Origin: JBDZVM01 sp040255675
GTDB lineage: Bacteria > Actinomycetota > Actinomycetes > Acidothermales > Acidothermaceae
DNA: 31,333 nt
Assembly: GCA_040255675.1 (NCBI GenBank)
Contig: JBDZVM010000043.1
Coordinates: 1-31,333 of the forward strand
Reading direction: 5' to 3'
Every line of letters starts with the position of its first letter. The stretch's first letter is position 1. The notes beneath the pieces were generated by a model, which was given only the letters and a program-made list of their open reading frames with translations, had not been told where the DNA came from and did not search any database. The translations under genes and the position numbers were made by a program. Below are positions 8,295-16,340 of this stretch, piece by piece.

Positions 8295-9427
8295 CGCGAC
8301 ACTTCCTCGGGCTTGGCCGCAAAGATCACCGCGTCGGCCCACGGCGTCCAGCCGCCGGGGACGGGCGGTGGCACGGGCATCCTGGTGACTGCCTTGTCGA
8401 GCACGTCCGCGAGAGCAACCGGGTCTTGCGGCGGCGCGATCAGACCACGCCCGCGGAGGTCGGCGGCCAGGCTTCCGACATCGGTCGCTACGACCGGCCG
8501 TCCGAACTCCGCGGCCAGGCTCAACACGCCGCTTTGCGACGCGCTGCGATAGGGCAGGACGACGAGGTCGGCGGCAGCGAACAGGTCAGCGACGTCTTCT
8601 TCGGGGACGTAACCGTCGAGCAGCCGCACTCGCTCCGTGAGGCGGAGTTCATCGACGTGGCGCCGCACCTGCTCCACCGGTTGGTAGAACGGTCCGGCGA
8701 CGGTCAGGGTGGCAGGCGGCGTCGACGTCATGAGCGCGAGCGCCTCGAGCAGGTCGTCGAGACCCTTGTACGGCCGCACGTATCCAAAAAAGAGCAGTGC
8801 CGGCGCGTTTTCCCGTGGTGCCACGGCGGCCGATGCGGTCGCCCGCGGCCCCGGCGCCGCGCCCGCGGCGCTGAGATTCGGCGGATGGTTGAGCGCCACG
8901 ACCGCCGTGTGGGGTGCGATGCGACGCGCATCGGTCGCGACGTGCTCGGACAGCGTCCAGACGATGTCGGCAGCGCGCAGTGTCACCCGGGTGAGCGCGC
9001 GGCTGGCCGGGAATCGCTCGTGCGGTTCGGCGTTATGGCACACCAGTGCGAACCGGGCGCCGCACATGTGCGCCACTTTCACAAGCGCCAGCAGGTACGG
9101 CGCGAGGATCGGATGCCACCATTGGACGACGACGAGCGCCGGGCGCAGTCGGACGACCCGCACCATCGAGCGCGGCCACGTCCAAGGCAGGTAGACGATC
9201 GGGTCGCCGCGCGGCGGCGCGGTGACGCGGCGTCGCTCCTCGCGGCCGGGAGCGGTTCGGCTCGGGTAGATCCGGCGATAGGGCAGCGTGATGATGTCGG
9301 CCCGACTTCGCAAGTGGTGGACGAGCCGGTCGGTGAACGTCGCTATACCGCCAACCGCCCCGGCGGGATGCGTGACGAGCAGCACCCGTGGGGCCAGCTC
9401 AAGCGTGGGGGCGGCAACCACGATCAC
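8291..9427 (-). CDS. Glycosyltransferase, family GT4 (GT-B fold)
   Basis: About 378 residues. The N-terminal domain has RVLLVTHPAGAVGGIATFTDRL, the glycine-rich loop of GT4 enzymes. The C-terminal nucleotide-sugar domain has LLFFGYVRPYKGLDDLLEAL, LLDGYVPEEDVADLFAAADL and VVLPYRSASQSGVLSLAAE, where the final Glu matches the second Glu of the EX7E motif. It is predicted to be cytoplasmic and to add one sugar to a lipid-linked glycan. I prefer the GTG at 9427, which follows GGGAG at good spacing and overlaps the upstream TGA by 4 bp like its neighbours. An ATG at 9439 is possible but lacks a ribosome binding site. Confidence 0.87.
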   Translation of the reverse strand: MIVVAAPTLELAPRVLLVTHPAGAVGGIATFTDRLVHHLRSRADIITLPYRRIYPSRTAPGREERRRVTAPPRGDPIVYLPWTWPRSMVRVVRLRPALVVVQWWHPILAPYLLALVKVAHMCGARFALVCHNAEPHERFPASRALTRVTLRAADIVWTLSEHVATDARRIAPHTAVVALNHPPNLSAAGAAPGPRATASAAVAPRENAPALLFFGYVRPYKGLDDLLEALALMTSTPPATLTVAGPFYQPVEQVRRHVDELRLTERVRLLDGYVPEEDVADLFAAADLVVLPYRSASQSGVLSLAAEFGRPVVATDVGSLAADLRGRGLIAPPQDPVALADVLDKAVTRMPVPPPVPGGWTPWADAVIFAAKPEEVSR

Positions 9428-10155
9428 CAGCGCTCCCATGGTCGGCGCCGCACGATATTGCGCAGCTTCACGGCGATCGCGAGCGGGGAGCCGATGGCAA
9501 CGGCGATGACAAGCGCCTCGAGGTGACCGGCAAGGGCCACCACCATCACCGCCACGGCCAGCGTGTCGCCGGCGCCGAGCCGAATGTCGGGGGTCACCCG
9601 AAAAACGTGCTTCTCGTCGACGTCCGCTCGGTCACGGGCCTCGCGCCAGTGGGACGGCGACATCCCGCTGACATAGAAGAAATACAAGAATCCGCAGAGC
9701 GCGCCGAGCGTCCACTCCAGCCCCGAACCAAATCCGGCACGCGTAGCACCGATGCCGCACCCGGCGATGATTGCGGTGTCGCGGACTCGGTCGGTGAGGC
9801 CGTCGAGCACATAGCCGCCGGAAGTGTCCAAGTGTTTCGCCCGGGCGATCTCGCCGTCCGCCGCGTCGAGTATCTTCGCGACAAAGACCAGCCCGGCACC
9901 GCCGACAGCGAGCCACCGCGACCCACTCGCCAACAACGCCGCTCCGGCGAGCCCGCTCGCAAGGCCCGCCGAGGTCACCTGTGTCGGGCGGATGCCAGTG
10001 CGCGCCAGCCGTGCCGACAGCGGCATCGAGATCCGACGGAACAGCAGCGCCCCGAACAGCGTCCTGATTGGCTTGCGCATCCGAGCGAGATCGGGCGAGG
10101 GACGGATGGACGACCGCTCTTTGGACGAGGCGGACGGCGTCATGAAACGCGTCAT
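9424..10155 (-). CDS. CDP-alcohol phosphotransferase family membrane enzyme
   Basis: A 243-residue membrane protein with about six hydrophobic segments. It carries the complete CDP-alcohol phosphotransferase signature D-x2-DG-x2-AR-x8-G-x3-D-x3-D: DAADGEIAR followed by GGYVLDGLTD (about residues 97-122), which holds the metal-binding aspartates. The family moves a phospho-alcohol from a CDP-alcohol to an alcohol acceptor, as in phosphatidylglycerophosphate, phosphatidylinositol-phosphate or di-inositol-phosphate synthesis. Being placed between a GtrB-like and a GT4 gene with 4-bp overlaps on both sides suggests a glycan-related job, such as adding a phospho-alcohol or building an unusual lipid anchor, rather than general phospholipid synthesis. 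That role is inferred. Confidence 0.88.
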   Translation of the reverse strand: MTRFMTPSASSKERSSIRPSPDLARMRKPIRTLFGALLFRRISMPLSARLARTGIRPTQVTSAGLASGLAGAALLASGSRWLAVGGAGLVFVAKILDAADGEIARAKHLDTSGGYVLDGLTDRVRDTAIIAGCGIGATRAGFGSGLEWTLGALCGFLYFFYVSGMSPSHWREARDRADVDEKHVFRVTPDIRLGAGDTLAVAVMVVALAGHLEALVIAVAIGSPLAIAVKLRNIVRRRPWERW

Positions 10156-11216
10156 CGGACGCCCGGCGCTGCCTCGCGCCGCAGGGACGGATCATGACCG
10201 GTCGGCGTGTCGACCAAGTCGCCGGCGCTACCCGGCTCCTGACGCGTTCTGATCGCCGCTGGGGGGCCCTTCGCCACGTAGGGAACGGCGCTTGCCCGGG
10301 GGCCGAGGAGCGCCTCGGCGAGAACGCCGGCCAGGACCAACTGCAATCCCGCCAGGAATGCAATCATGGCGAAATCCAAGAGTGGGCGGCTTCCGATCGC
10401 CGCGCCGAAAATCTTGATCGCGGCCAGGTACGAGAGCGAGAGCGAGCCTAATCCGAACAGTACGAGGCCGAGCCCACCAAACACGTGCATCGGCCGCCGC
10501 GCATAGCGGCTGAGAAGCAACGCGGTAATGAGGTCGAGGCCGCCGCGTGCGTAGCGCTCCAACCCATAGCGTGAACGTCCGTGCAACCGCGGGCGGTGGT
10601 TCACCGCGACCTCGGCGACGCGATAGCCGCGCCAGTGGGCAAGCATCGGCAGATACCGGTGGAGTTCGCCGTAGCAGGTGTCGGCGATCTCTTTCGCGCA
10701 TTCACTGCGGTAGGCCTTCAGCCCACAATTGCAGTCGTGTAGCCGCAGTCCCGAGGCACGGCTCGTGACGGCGTTGAACAGCTTCGACGCCAGGCGACGC
10801 GACAGCAGGTCGTGCCGTTGGCGCTTCCATCCGCAAATGACGTCGTAGCCGTCATCCATGCGTTGCAGAAGCCGTGGGATTTCCTCCGGATCGTCCTGCA
10901 GGTCGGCGTCCATCGTCACTACGCAGCGGCCGCGGCTTTCACGAAACCCGGTCGCGAGCGCCGCTGCCTTCCCGAAGTTGCGCCGCAGCTGGAGGAGCCG
11001 CGCTCGAACGTCGCGTTTTGCTAGCTGGTCGACGAAGAAAGCTGATCTATCCGTGCTGCCGTCGTCGACGAACACGATCTCGAAGGTGACCACGGCACGA
11101 TCGAGGACGTCGGCGACAGCGTTGAACAATTGCGTGATCGTCTCTTCCTCGTCCCGGAAGGGGACGACGACCGAGACGTCACAGGACGTGACCGGTGCCA
11201 AAGTTTGGACGGACAA
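10152..11216 (-). CDS. GtrB/DPM1-like polyprenyl-phosphate glycosyltransferase, family GT2
   Basis: A 354-residue protein. A GT-A domain fills the first 240 residues: VSVVVPFRDEEETI, FEIVFVDDGSTDRS, LLQLRRNFGKAAALATGF and the DxD-type MDADLQDDPEEI, then YRVAEVAVNHRPRLHGRSRYG. Two C-terminal membrane helices follow (about 245-275 and 288-312). This architecture matches GtrB, ArnC and DPM1-like enzymes that load a sugar onto polyprenyl phosphate for GT-C transferases; two such GT-C-like enzymes are in this locus. The start is a TTG at 11216 preceded by GGGGG. It is the first gene of the leftward operon. The last 40 residues are Pro/Arg-rich and of no clear function. Confidence 0.88.
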   Translation of the reverse strand: MSVQTLAPVTSCDVSVVVPFRDEEETITQLFNAVADVLDRAVVTFEIVFVDDGSTDRSAFFVDQLAKRDVRARLLQLRRNFGKAAALATGFRESRGRCVVTMDADLQDDPEEIPRLLQRMDDGYDVICGWKRQRHDLLSRRLASKLFNAVTSRASGLRLHDCNCGLKAYRSECAKEIADTCYGELHRYLPMLAHWRGYRVAEVAVNHRPRLHGRSRYGLERYARGGLDLITALLLSRYARRPMHVFGGLGLVLFGLGSLSLSYLAAIKIFGAAIGSRPLLDFAMIAFLAGLQLVLAGVLAEALLGPRASAVPYVAKGPPAAIRTRQEPGSAGDLVDTPTGHDPSLRREAAPGVR

Positions 11217-11637
11217 TTTGGTACCCCCGATCCCCCTGTGATGCTCGGCTTGTCGATCTCGCGCTCACAAACGCAGCGGAGCACAGCACTGGCGCGCGAA
11301 AATACAAGGGCCCTGACAAACCGCATCTCACTTGGTTGTGCGCGGACCGTATTCGGCTGATTATCTATCCGACCGTATGCGGGCAAGTGAACACAAACAA
11401 CAACGGTAAGTATTTCCTGTCGAGGTCGCACGTTCTCTCGCATTGAAAGAATCATCAGTTGCGTTAGATCACAAAAGCGAATCGTGTGTGAGCGGTCGCA
11501 GCGTGTATTTCGTGCGCATTTAGATTTGATATTAGCGACGGCATAATTTGTGCCTTGGCGGACATTCGAGGACGGCGTAGGTTTTTTTGAGGTGCGTTCC
11601 TTGCCCGTGGCTTAGGCTCGGTTTGTCGAGGAGACAG
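11217..11637. promoter_or_regulatory. AT-rich divergent regulatory region between the two glycan operons
   Basis: This 421-bp gap has no convincing gene. Its centre (about 11340-11560) is much richer in A and T than the rest of the window, including ATTATCTATC, TTTAGATTTGATATTAG and a run of seven T at 11582-11588. Promoters for both operons should lie here. CATAAT near 11543 with TTTAGA 17 bases upstream is a weak rightward candidate; TAGATAAT read leftward near 11360 is a candidate for the other direction. Neither is certain. A GAGGAG ribosome binding site precedes the flippase GTG. Confidence 0.5.
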
Positions 11638-13134
11638 GTGGCGTCGAGAGTTCAGCTCACAACAACCACTTCCGGGACGCTGCCCCGACGCGCACCGGCC
11701 CTGACGGGTTCGGTCGTCCGGCGCAATCTTTCGGCCATAGCGCTGTCTTACGCCGTCGGGTCGATCGCCGGCTTCGCGACGCAAAGTGTGTTGGGCCGCA
11801 CGTTCGGTAGCACAACGTACGGGGTCTACGTCACCGGGCTTGCCCTCGCGACCACGCTCAGCGTCGTCCAAGAAATCGCGGGCCCGGCGTGGCTCGTGCG
11901 CACCGCGGCTCAAGACGCAGCTCGCTACAGCCGGCTCGCGGGAGCCGTCCTCATGTTCCGAATTGGCGCCGGGGTCGCCGTGGTCGTGGTCGCCACGGGC
12001 GTCGCGGCAGCACTCGGCGTCGGCCGGCAGGGCATCGTCGTCACCGCGGTCCTCGCCGTCGTGGCAGGCCTGAACGCGGTGTTGCGTTCGCTGCGTGCCG
12101 GGTTTCAGGCGGCCGAGCAGATGCCGACGTCCGCCGCGCTCGCGACGGTCAACTCCGTGGCCACTGCCGCGGTCATGATCGTGCTCATGTTCTCCGGTGC
12201 GGGCCTTGTGGCCGCGGTTGCGGGTTCGGCTGTTGTGTCGCTGTTGCTCGTGCCGCTCGCGTGGCGACTGCTTGCCGTTCCCTTGCGCCCGCGCCCGCAC
12301 CTGCGGCTGCGGCCCCTGCGGGCCGCCGCTGTCGAGAGCATGCCTTTCACTGCCGTCGCCGTGCTGGCCGTGGTCTTGGCCTACGCGGACACTCTCGTCA
12401 TTCGCGCCGTGCTCGGCAACCATGCGACGGGGCTCTACGGCGCCGCGTGGCGGCTCCTCACCGTGCTTCAGTGGGTGCCGTCGATCGTCCTCGATGCGGT
12501 GCTTAGGGGCATGGCCGCGCTCGCCGTCGACGACCGCTGCCGGTTTCGCGACCTCGTCGATCGCGCGGCTGCCGGGCTTCTCGTCGTCGCACTACCCGTC
12601 GCGGTTGCCGGCAGCTTCCTCGCGCACCCGGTGTTCACATTCGTCTTCGGGCCTGATTTTGACGCTGGCGCGAACGCCTTTCGCATCCTGCTCTGGAGTC
12701 TCCCGTTGTCGTACCCCGCGTGGATCGTGACCGAGGCTGTACTTGTCGGCGGCTGGCCGGCCAGTCTTGGTTGGCTGCTCGGCGGCGCCGTAGCCGGCAA
12801 CGTGGTCGCCAATGTCATCGTGGTGCCGAGCTACGGCATCGAGGGGTCGGCCTGGATTACCCTCGGCACCGAGTTCGTCGTGCTGGTGGGGGCGGTGTTG
12901 TTGTTGCGCCGCCACGGGACAGCGCCCCGGTGGCCGCTCGCGCTGATTCCGGCCGTGGCACTCTCCGGTATTACGGCGGCCGCCGTAATACCACTCGCCT
13001 CGCGGCCGCTCGCCGTACCGCTGACCACTGGGACCGCCGCTTACCTCATCGGGGGCGGCGTGTTATGGCGGCTGTCGCACTCGACGCGCTGGGGTTCTCG
13101 GCTACTGCTTGCGCTGGATGGAGCTGCGCGATGA
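11638..13134 (+). CDS. Wzx-like oligosaccharide flippase (MOP superfamily)
   Basis: A 498-residue very hydrophobic protein with about 12-14 membrane segments. The N-terminus VVRRNLSAIALSYAVGSIAGFATQSVLGRTFGSTTYGVY is the classic first-helix pattern of polysaccharide flippases: a basic segment, a helix, then LGRTFGSTTYGVY. GPDFDAGANAFRILLWSLPL in the second half also fits the family. It likely moves a polyprenyl-linked glycan across the membrane. The start is GTG 11638, four bases after GAGGAG, so the longer frame from 11587 was not used. TGA overlaps the next ATG. A 26-bp perfect DNA palindrome sits in its coding sequence at 12967-12992. Confidence 0.87.
   Translation: MASRVQLTTTTSGTLPRRAPALTGSVVRRNLSAIALSYAVGSIAGFATQSVLGRTFGSTTYGVYVTGLALATTLSVVQEIAGPAWLVRTAAQDAARYSRLAGAVLMFRIGAGVAVVVVATGVAAALGVGRQGIVVTAVLAVVAGLNAVLRSLRAGFQAAEQMPTSAALATVNSVATAAVMIVLMFSGAGLVAAVAGSAVVSLLLVPLAWRLLAVPLRPRPHLRLRPLRAAAVESMPFTAVAVLAVVLAYADTLVIRAVLGNHATGLYGAAWRLLTVLQWVPSIVLDAVLRGMAALAVDDRCRFRDLVDRAAAGLLVVALPVAVAGSFLAHPVFTFVFGPDFDAGANAFRILLWSLPLSYPAWIVTEAVLVGGWPASLGWLLGGAVAGNVVANVIVVPSYGIEGSAWITLGTEFVVLVGAVLLLRRHGTAPRWPLALIPAVALSGITAAAVIPLASRPLAVPLTTGTAAYLIGGGVLWRLSHSTRWGSRLLLALDGAAR
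12967..12992. repeat. 26-bp perfect palindrome inside the flippase gene
   Basis: GGTATTACGGCGG is immediately followed by its exact reverse complement with no spacer. It codes for Gly-Ile-Thr-Ala-Ala-Ala-Val-Ile-Pro in a membrane segment. No function is evident. Confidence 0.8.
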
Positions 13135-14897
13135 CAGGCTCGGACGCGCCGCGCGTGTCGGTCGTGATGCCCGCGTATAACACCGCTCCGTTCGTCGAAG
13201 AAGCGATTGTGTCGTTGCTGCGTCAGAGTTTTTCCGACTTCGAGCTGATCGTCGTCGACGACGGATCGACCGACGGCACCGCGGCGCGAGTGCGGGGGAT
13301 AGGTGACCCGCGGCTGCGGCTGGTGACCATCGAGCACAGCGGCGTCGTAGCCGCGGAGAATACCGGGATCGAATTGGCTCGCGGAGAATATATCTGTCGC
13401 GCCGACGCCGACGATGTGTTCGCGCCAACGCTGCTCGAAAGGCAAGTCGAGGTGCTTGATCGGCACCCGCGCACGGCGGCCGTCGGTGTGTGGCATCGCC
13501 GCTTCGGCGGTCGCCAAGCCGTAGCCCGGCCGCCCACCGAAGCTGACGACATCCGCCGGCGCCTGCGTACGAGCAACGCGCTCGCGCAACCGGTCATGAT
13601 GCGCGCGGCGGCGCTCCGCGAGGCCGGTTGTTTTCAGCCGGTCATCTGGGAGGACTGGGATCTGTGGATCCGGCTGGCCGCGCGCTGGGACGTCCGGAAT
13701 GTGCCAGAGGTTCTCAGCATGCTCAGGTTCCGCGCAGACTCGCTTTACCGCAGCGCCGACAGCCGCCGCAGGGAGTACGGTCGCCGAGAAGCACGAGCCA
13801 CCGCGGCGCGATTGCTCGGCGTCGATGCGCGCTCACTCGTCGCGCTCACCCGAGCGTTCGTGATGTCGGCGATCGCCTCACGGTTGGCCCGGCCGCGGCA
13901 AGAGCGCGGGCCGCTTCCGCCGACGTTGACCAGCCCGCCGCCCGTCAGTGTTGTCGTGCCGACCTTCCGGCGGCTCGAGCTGCTGCGGCGCTGTTTGGAC
14001 GCAGTGGTCGCGCAACAGCCACCCCCGCGGGAGGTTGTCGTCGTCCATCGACCCGTGGACGACCCGCGGACGGCGGCTTGGCTCACGCAATGGTGCGCGG
14101 TCGCTCCGGATGTTCGACGCGCGGTCGCTCTCGAGGAGAAAGGTCTGGTCGCGGCATTGCGCGCCGGCACCGACGCCACACGCTGCGACGTCGTCGCCTA
14201 CCTGGACGACGACGCGGTGCCGCGTGCGGATTGGCTCGCTGAGTTGCGCCGCGGTTTTCTCGACCCGGCGGTCATCGGGTTCGGCGGCCGGTTCGTCGAC
14301 CACGTCGACGGTCATGAGGTCGCGGGCCGGGCACGCCGGGTGGGCGTCATCACTTGGGCGGGCCGCGTTATCGGGAACCACCAACTCGACGTCGACCACT
14401 ATGGCGACGTCGACTTCGTGGCGGGCGCGAACATGGCGTTTCGCCGCGGCGCGATTGTGCATGATCCGCGCCTTTTGCAAATGCACAACGGACTGGTGCT
14501 CGGCAATGAGCTGCGCACGTGTCTCCTGATCCGGAAAGCCGGCGGGCGCATTCTCTATTCGCCATGGGCAATCGTCGACCATTACACGACGTCCTACCGC
14601 GAGCCGGTGCTCGGCAGCCGGGTCGACGGCCGCGACCTCGTCGCCGCCGCTGCCAACTACACGTTCATTCTGCTGAGCTTTCTGCCGTGGCATCGCCGAA
14701 TCGCCTATCGGCTCTATGCCTACCTCGTCGGATCGGCGAACCAGTCCGGACCGGTTCGGGCGCTGATCGAGCTGCCGCGTGACCGGCGCCGGGCGCGGGC
14801 CATGGGGAGACGGGTGCGGCCGACATGGCGCGGGCGCCTGCTGGGGGAGCGGATGTATCGGACCGAGCGGCGTCGTGCGCGGCAGCTGCCATCATGA
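13131..14897 (+). CDS. Two-domain glycosyltransferase with tandem GT2 modules
   Basis: A 588-residue protein made of two GT-A domains. The first (about residues 8-240) has VSVVMPAYNTAPFVEEAI, LIVVDDGSTDGTA, the RADADD metal site and a WEDWDLWIRLA catalytic segment. The second (about 265-500) has VSVVVPTFRRLELLRRCLD, the YLDDDAVPRADW metal site, VAGANMAFRR and GNELRTCLLIRKAG. No strong membrane helix is seen except a hydrophobic stretch ANYTFILLSFLPW near 500. It may add two successive sugars, as two-domain synthases do. ATG 13131 overlaps the flippase stop, and its TGA overlaps the PIG-L start. In the second domain the first motif replaces the usual DDGS with VVHRPVDDPRT. Confidence 0.88.
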   Translation: MTGSDAPRVSVVMPAYNTAPFVEEAIVSLLRQSFSDFELIVVDDGSTDGTAARVRGIGDPRLRLVTIEHSGVVAAENTGIELARGEYICRADADDVFAPTLLERQVEVLDRHPRTAAVGVWHRRFGGRQAVARPPTEADDIRRRLRTSNALAQPVMMRAAALREAGCFQPVIWEDWDLWIRLAARWDVRNVPEVLSMLRFRADSLYRSADSRRREYGRREARATAARLLGVDARSLVALTRAFVMSAIASRLARPRQERGPLPPTLTSPPPVSVVVPTFRRLELLRRCLDAVVAQQPPPREVVVVHRPVDDPRTAAWLTQWCAVAPDVRRAVALEEKGLVAALRAGTDATRCDVVAYLDDDAVPRADWLAELRRGFLDPAVIGFGGRFVDHVDGHEVAGRARRVGVITWAGRVIGNHQLDVDHYGDVDFVAGANMAFRRGAIVHDPRLLQMHNGLVLGNELRTCLLIRKAGGRILYSPWAIVDHYTTSYREPVLGSRVDGRDLVAAAANYTFILLSFLPWHRRIAYRLYAYLVGSANQSGPVRALIELPRDRRRARAMGRRVRPTWRGRLLGERMYRTERRRARQLPS

Positions 14898-15574
14898 GAC
14901 GCCTCGTCGTGCTGTCGCCACACCTTGATGACGCCGTGCTTTCCGTCGGTGCGCTGATGCACTCGCTCGCGCGGCGTGGCCTCGACGTCCGCGTGGTCAC
15001 CGTCCTTGCCGGGGACGCCGCGGCGACAGCGCCGGCCGGACCGTGGGACGCCGGCTGCGGGTTTCGAACCCAGGGCGAAGCAGCGCGGATCAGGCGCCAG
15101 GAGGACGAGCGTGCCTGTCGCGTCCTTCATGCGCGACCGGTGTGGCTTCCCTACAGCGACGAGCAGTACAACCGCGGCGCCAACGACCAGACGATCAGCG
15201 GGTCGGTCCGCTCCGCCGTCGATGGCGCCGACGTTGTGCTGGTGCCTGGCTTCCCGCTCGCGCAGGCGGATCACCGGTGGTTGGCCACGCTAGCGATGGA
15301 CGGCGGCGTGGTAGATCGCGCTCGCGTCGGCTTTTACGTCGAACAGCCCTACGCCGTTGGGCGCGGCAAGCCCCGACTTCCCGACGGGCTCGACCCGACG
15401 AACGGCCCGCACTGGTCGACCGTGCCGATGCGTCCGGACGACGCGGTCGCGAAACTGCGCGCGGTGTCGGCGTACCGGTCGCAACTCGTGGGCCGGCATT
15501 GGCGTCGCCGCGTCGCCGCCTACGAGCTGCGCCGCGGTGGCGAGACTGTCGCATGGCCGAAGCGGCACCGATGA
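14894..15574 (+). CDS. PIG-L/LmbE family deacetylase
   Basis: A 226-residue protein starting MRRLVVLSPHLDDAVLSVG. PHLDDAVLS is the zinc-binding signature of the PIG-L family (usually PHPDDE), with the distal metal ligand probably in QADHRWLA (about residue 130). The family removes acetyl groups from N-acetylglucosamine-containing substrates, as in GPI anchor, mycothiol and teicoplanin pathways. Placed between a two-domain glycosyltransferase and a methyltransferase with 4-bp overlaps on both sides, it probably de-N-acetylates a sugar of the glycan made by this operon. No signal peptide is seen, so it acts in the cytoplasm. Confidence 0.87.
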   Translation: MRRLVVLSPHLDDAVLSVGALMHSLARRGLDVRVVTVLAGDAAATAPAGPWDAGCGFRTQGEAARIRRQEDERACRVLHARPVWLPYSDEQYNRGANDQTISGSVRSAVDGADVVLVPGFPLAQADHRWLATLAMDGGVVDRARVGFYVEQPYAVGRGKPRLPDGLDPTNGPHWSTVPMRPDDAVAKLRAVSAYRSQLVGRHWRRRVAAYELRRGGETVAWPKRHR

Positions 15575-16173
15575 AACGGCCGCTGTCAGTGTTTCGGCGG
15601 ATTCCGGAGCGCCGGCCCAAATGGGGAGTCGAGAAGTCGAGACGCGAGTACGCCGACGGAGACTGGGACTACTTTGCGGCCCTGGATGAGTTATCGCGCT
15701 ATAGCCAGCTCATCGGCTACTTGCGGGAACTGCACACCAGCCCCGACGTACTCGACGTCGGCTGCGGTCGCGCATTGCTCCGTCGGCGCCTGCCCAGCGA
15801 CAGTTTCGCGTCCTACCTAGGTATCGACGCGCTGCCGGAAGTTGTCGCCTACGCGCAACGGTATGCGGACGACCGTACCCGATTTGTCGTCGGCGACGTG
15901 TTTTCGTTGCAACCCGCGTCGTTCGATGTCGTGATGGCGAACGAGGTTCTCTACCTGCTCGACGACCTCGATGCGGCGCTCGAGCAGGTGGGTCGCCTAC
16001 TGCGCCCTGGCGGCGTCGTTATCGCCTGCAATTACGTCCATGGCGGGTCGGCGCTGGTGCGCCGGGCGCTTGACCGCCACTTCGACGTCCTCGACGCCGT
16101 CCACGTGCGCAACCCCAGTAACCAGAAAGCACCTCGCGGATGGGAGATAACGTGCCACCGCGTCCGCCCCTGA
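15571..16173 (+). CDS. Class I SAM-dependent methyltransferase
   Basis: A 200-residue protein. Motif I is VLDVGCGRALLRRRL (about residues 50-64), followed by the acidic strand end YLGIDALPEVV, the motif FVVGDVFSLQ, the strand SFDVVMANEVLYLLDDLDAAL and LLRPGGVVIACNY. This is the UbiE/type-11 methyltransferase pattern. Given its neighbours it likely methylates a sugar, perhaps the amine freed by the PIG-L enzyme, but the substrate is inferred only. ATG 15571 overlaps the preceding TGA, and its end overlaps the small membrane protein gene by 22 bp. Confidence 0.86.
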   Translation: MKRPLSVFRRIPERRPKWGVEKSRREYADGDWDYFAALDELSRYSQLIGYLRELHTSPDVLDVGCGRALLRRRLPSDSFASYLGIDALPEVVAYAQRYADDRTRFVVGDVFSLQPASFDVVMANEVLYLLDDLDAALEQVGRLLRPGGVVIACNYVHGGSALVRRALDRHFDVLDAVHVRNPSNQKAPRGWEITCHRVRP

Positions 16174-16340
16174 CACACGGGCGCCGGCAGCGGCCCCGTG
16201 CTCGTTGGCTTCGCGCACTCCTCGCCTTGCAGGTGGCGGTGCTCGCCGGCTATATCGTGCTGCATTCGCCACTCGTGCCGGAGCTCGCGCGGGCATTCGG
16301 CGTCCATCAGCCTGACTTTTGTTACTTCGTGTGCCGGTGA
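16152..16340 (+). CDS. Small single-pass membrane protein of the glycan operon
   Basis: A 62-residue protein with a basic Pro/Arg-rich N-terminus, one hydrophobic segment LRALLALQVAVLAGYIVLHS (about residues 24-43), and a short tail ending DFCYFVCR. GTG 16152 was chosen because GGGAG stands five bases upstream; an ATG at 16140 in the same frame lacks this. Its TGA overlaps the GTG of the next gene by the same GTGA arrangement as neighbouring genes, which argues that it is truly translated. I do not recognise a family. It could be a small partner or assembly factor of the following GT-C-like enzyme. Confidence 0.6.
   Translation: MPPRPPLTHGRRQRPRARWLRALLALQVAVLAGYIVLHSPLVPELARAFGVHQPDFCYFVCR

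Noticed and set aside
11464..12423. Long minus-strand frame opposite the flippase gene
   Set aside because: Highly charged His/Arg/Asp-rich composition is typical of antisense shadows in GC-rich genes; the plus strand has a clear membrane protein.
12720..13130. Frame upstream of the two-domain GT2 start
   Set aside because: It is a shadow of the flippase gene; ATG 13131 with the 4-bp overlap is the clear start.
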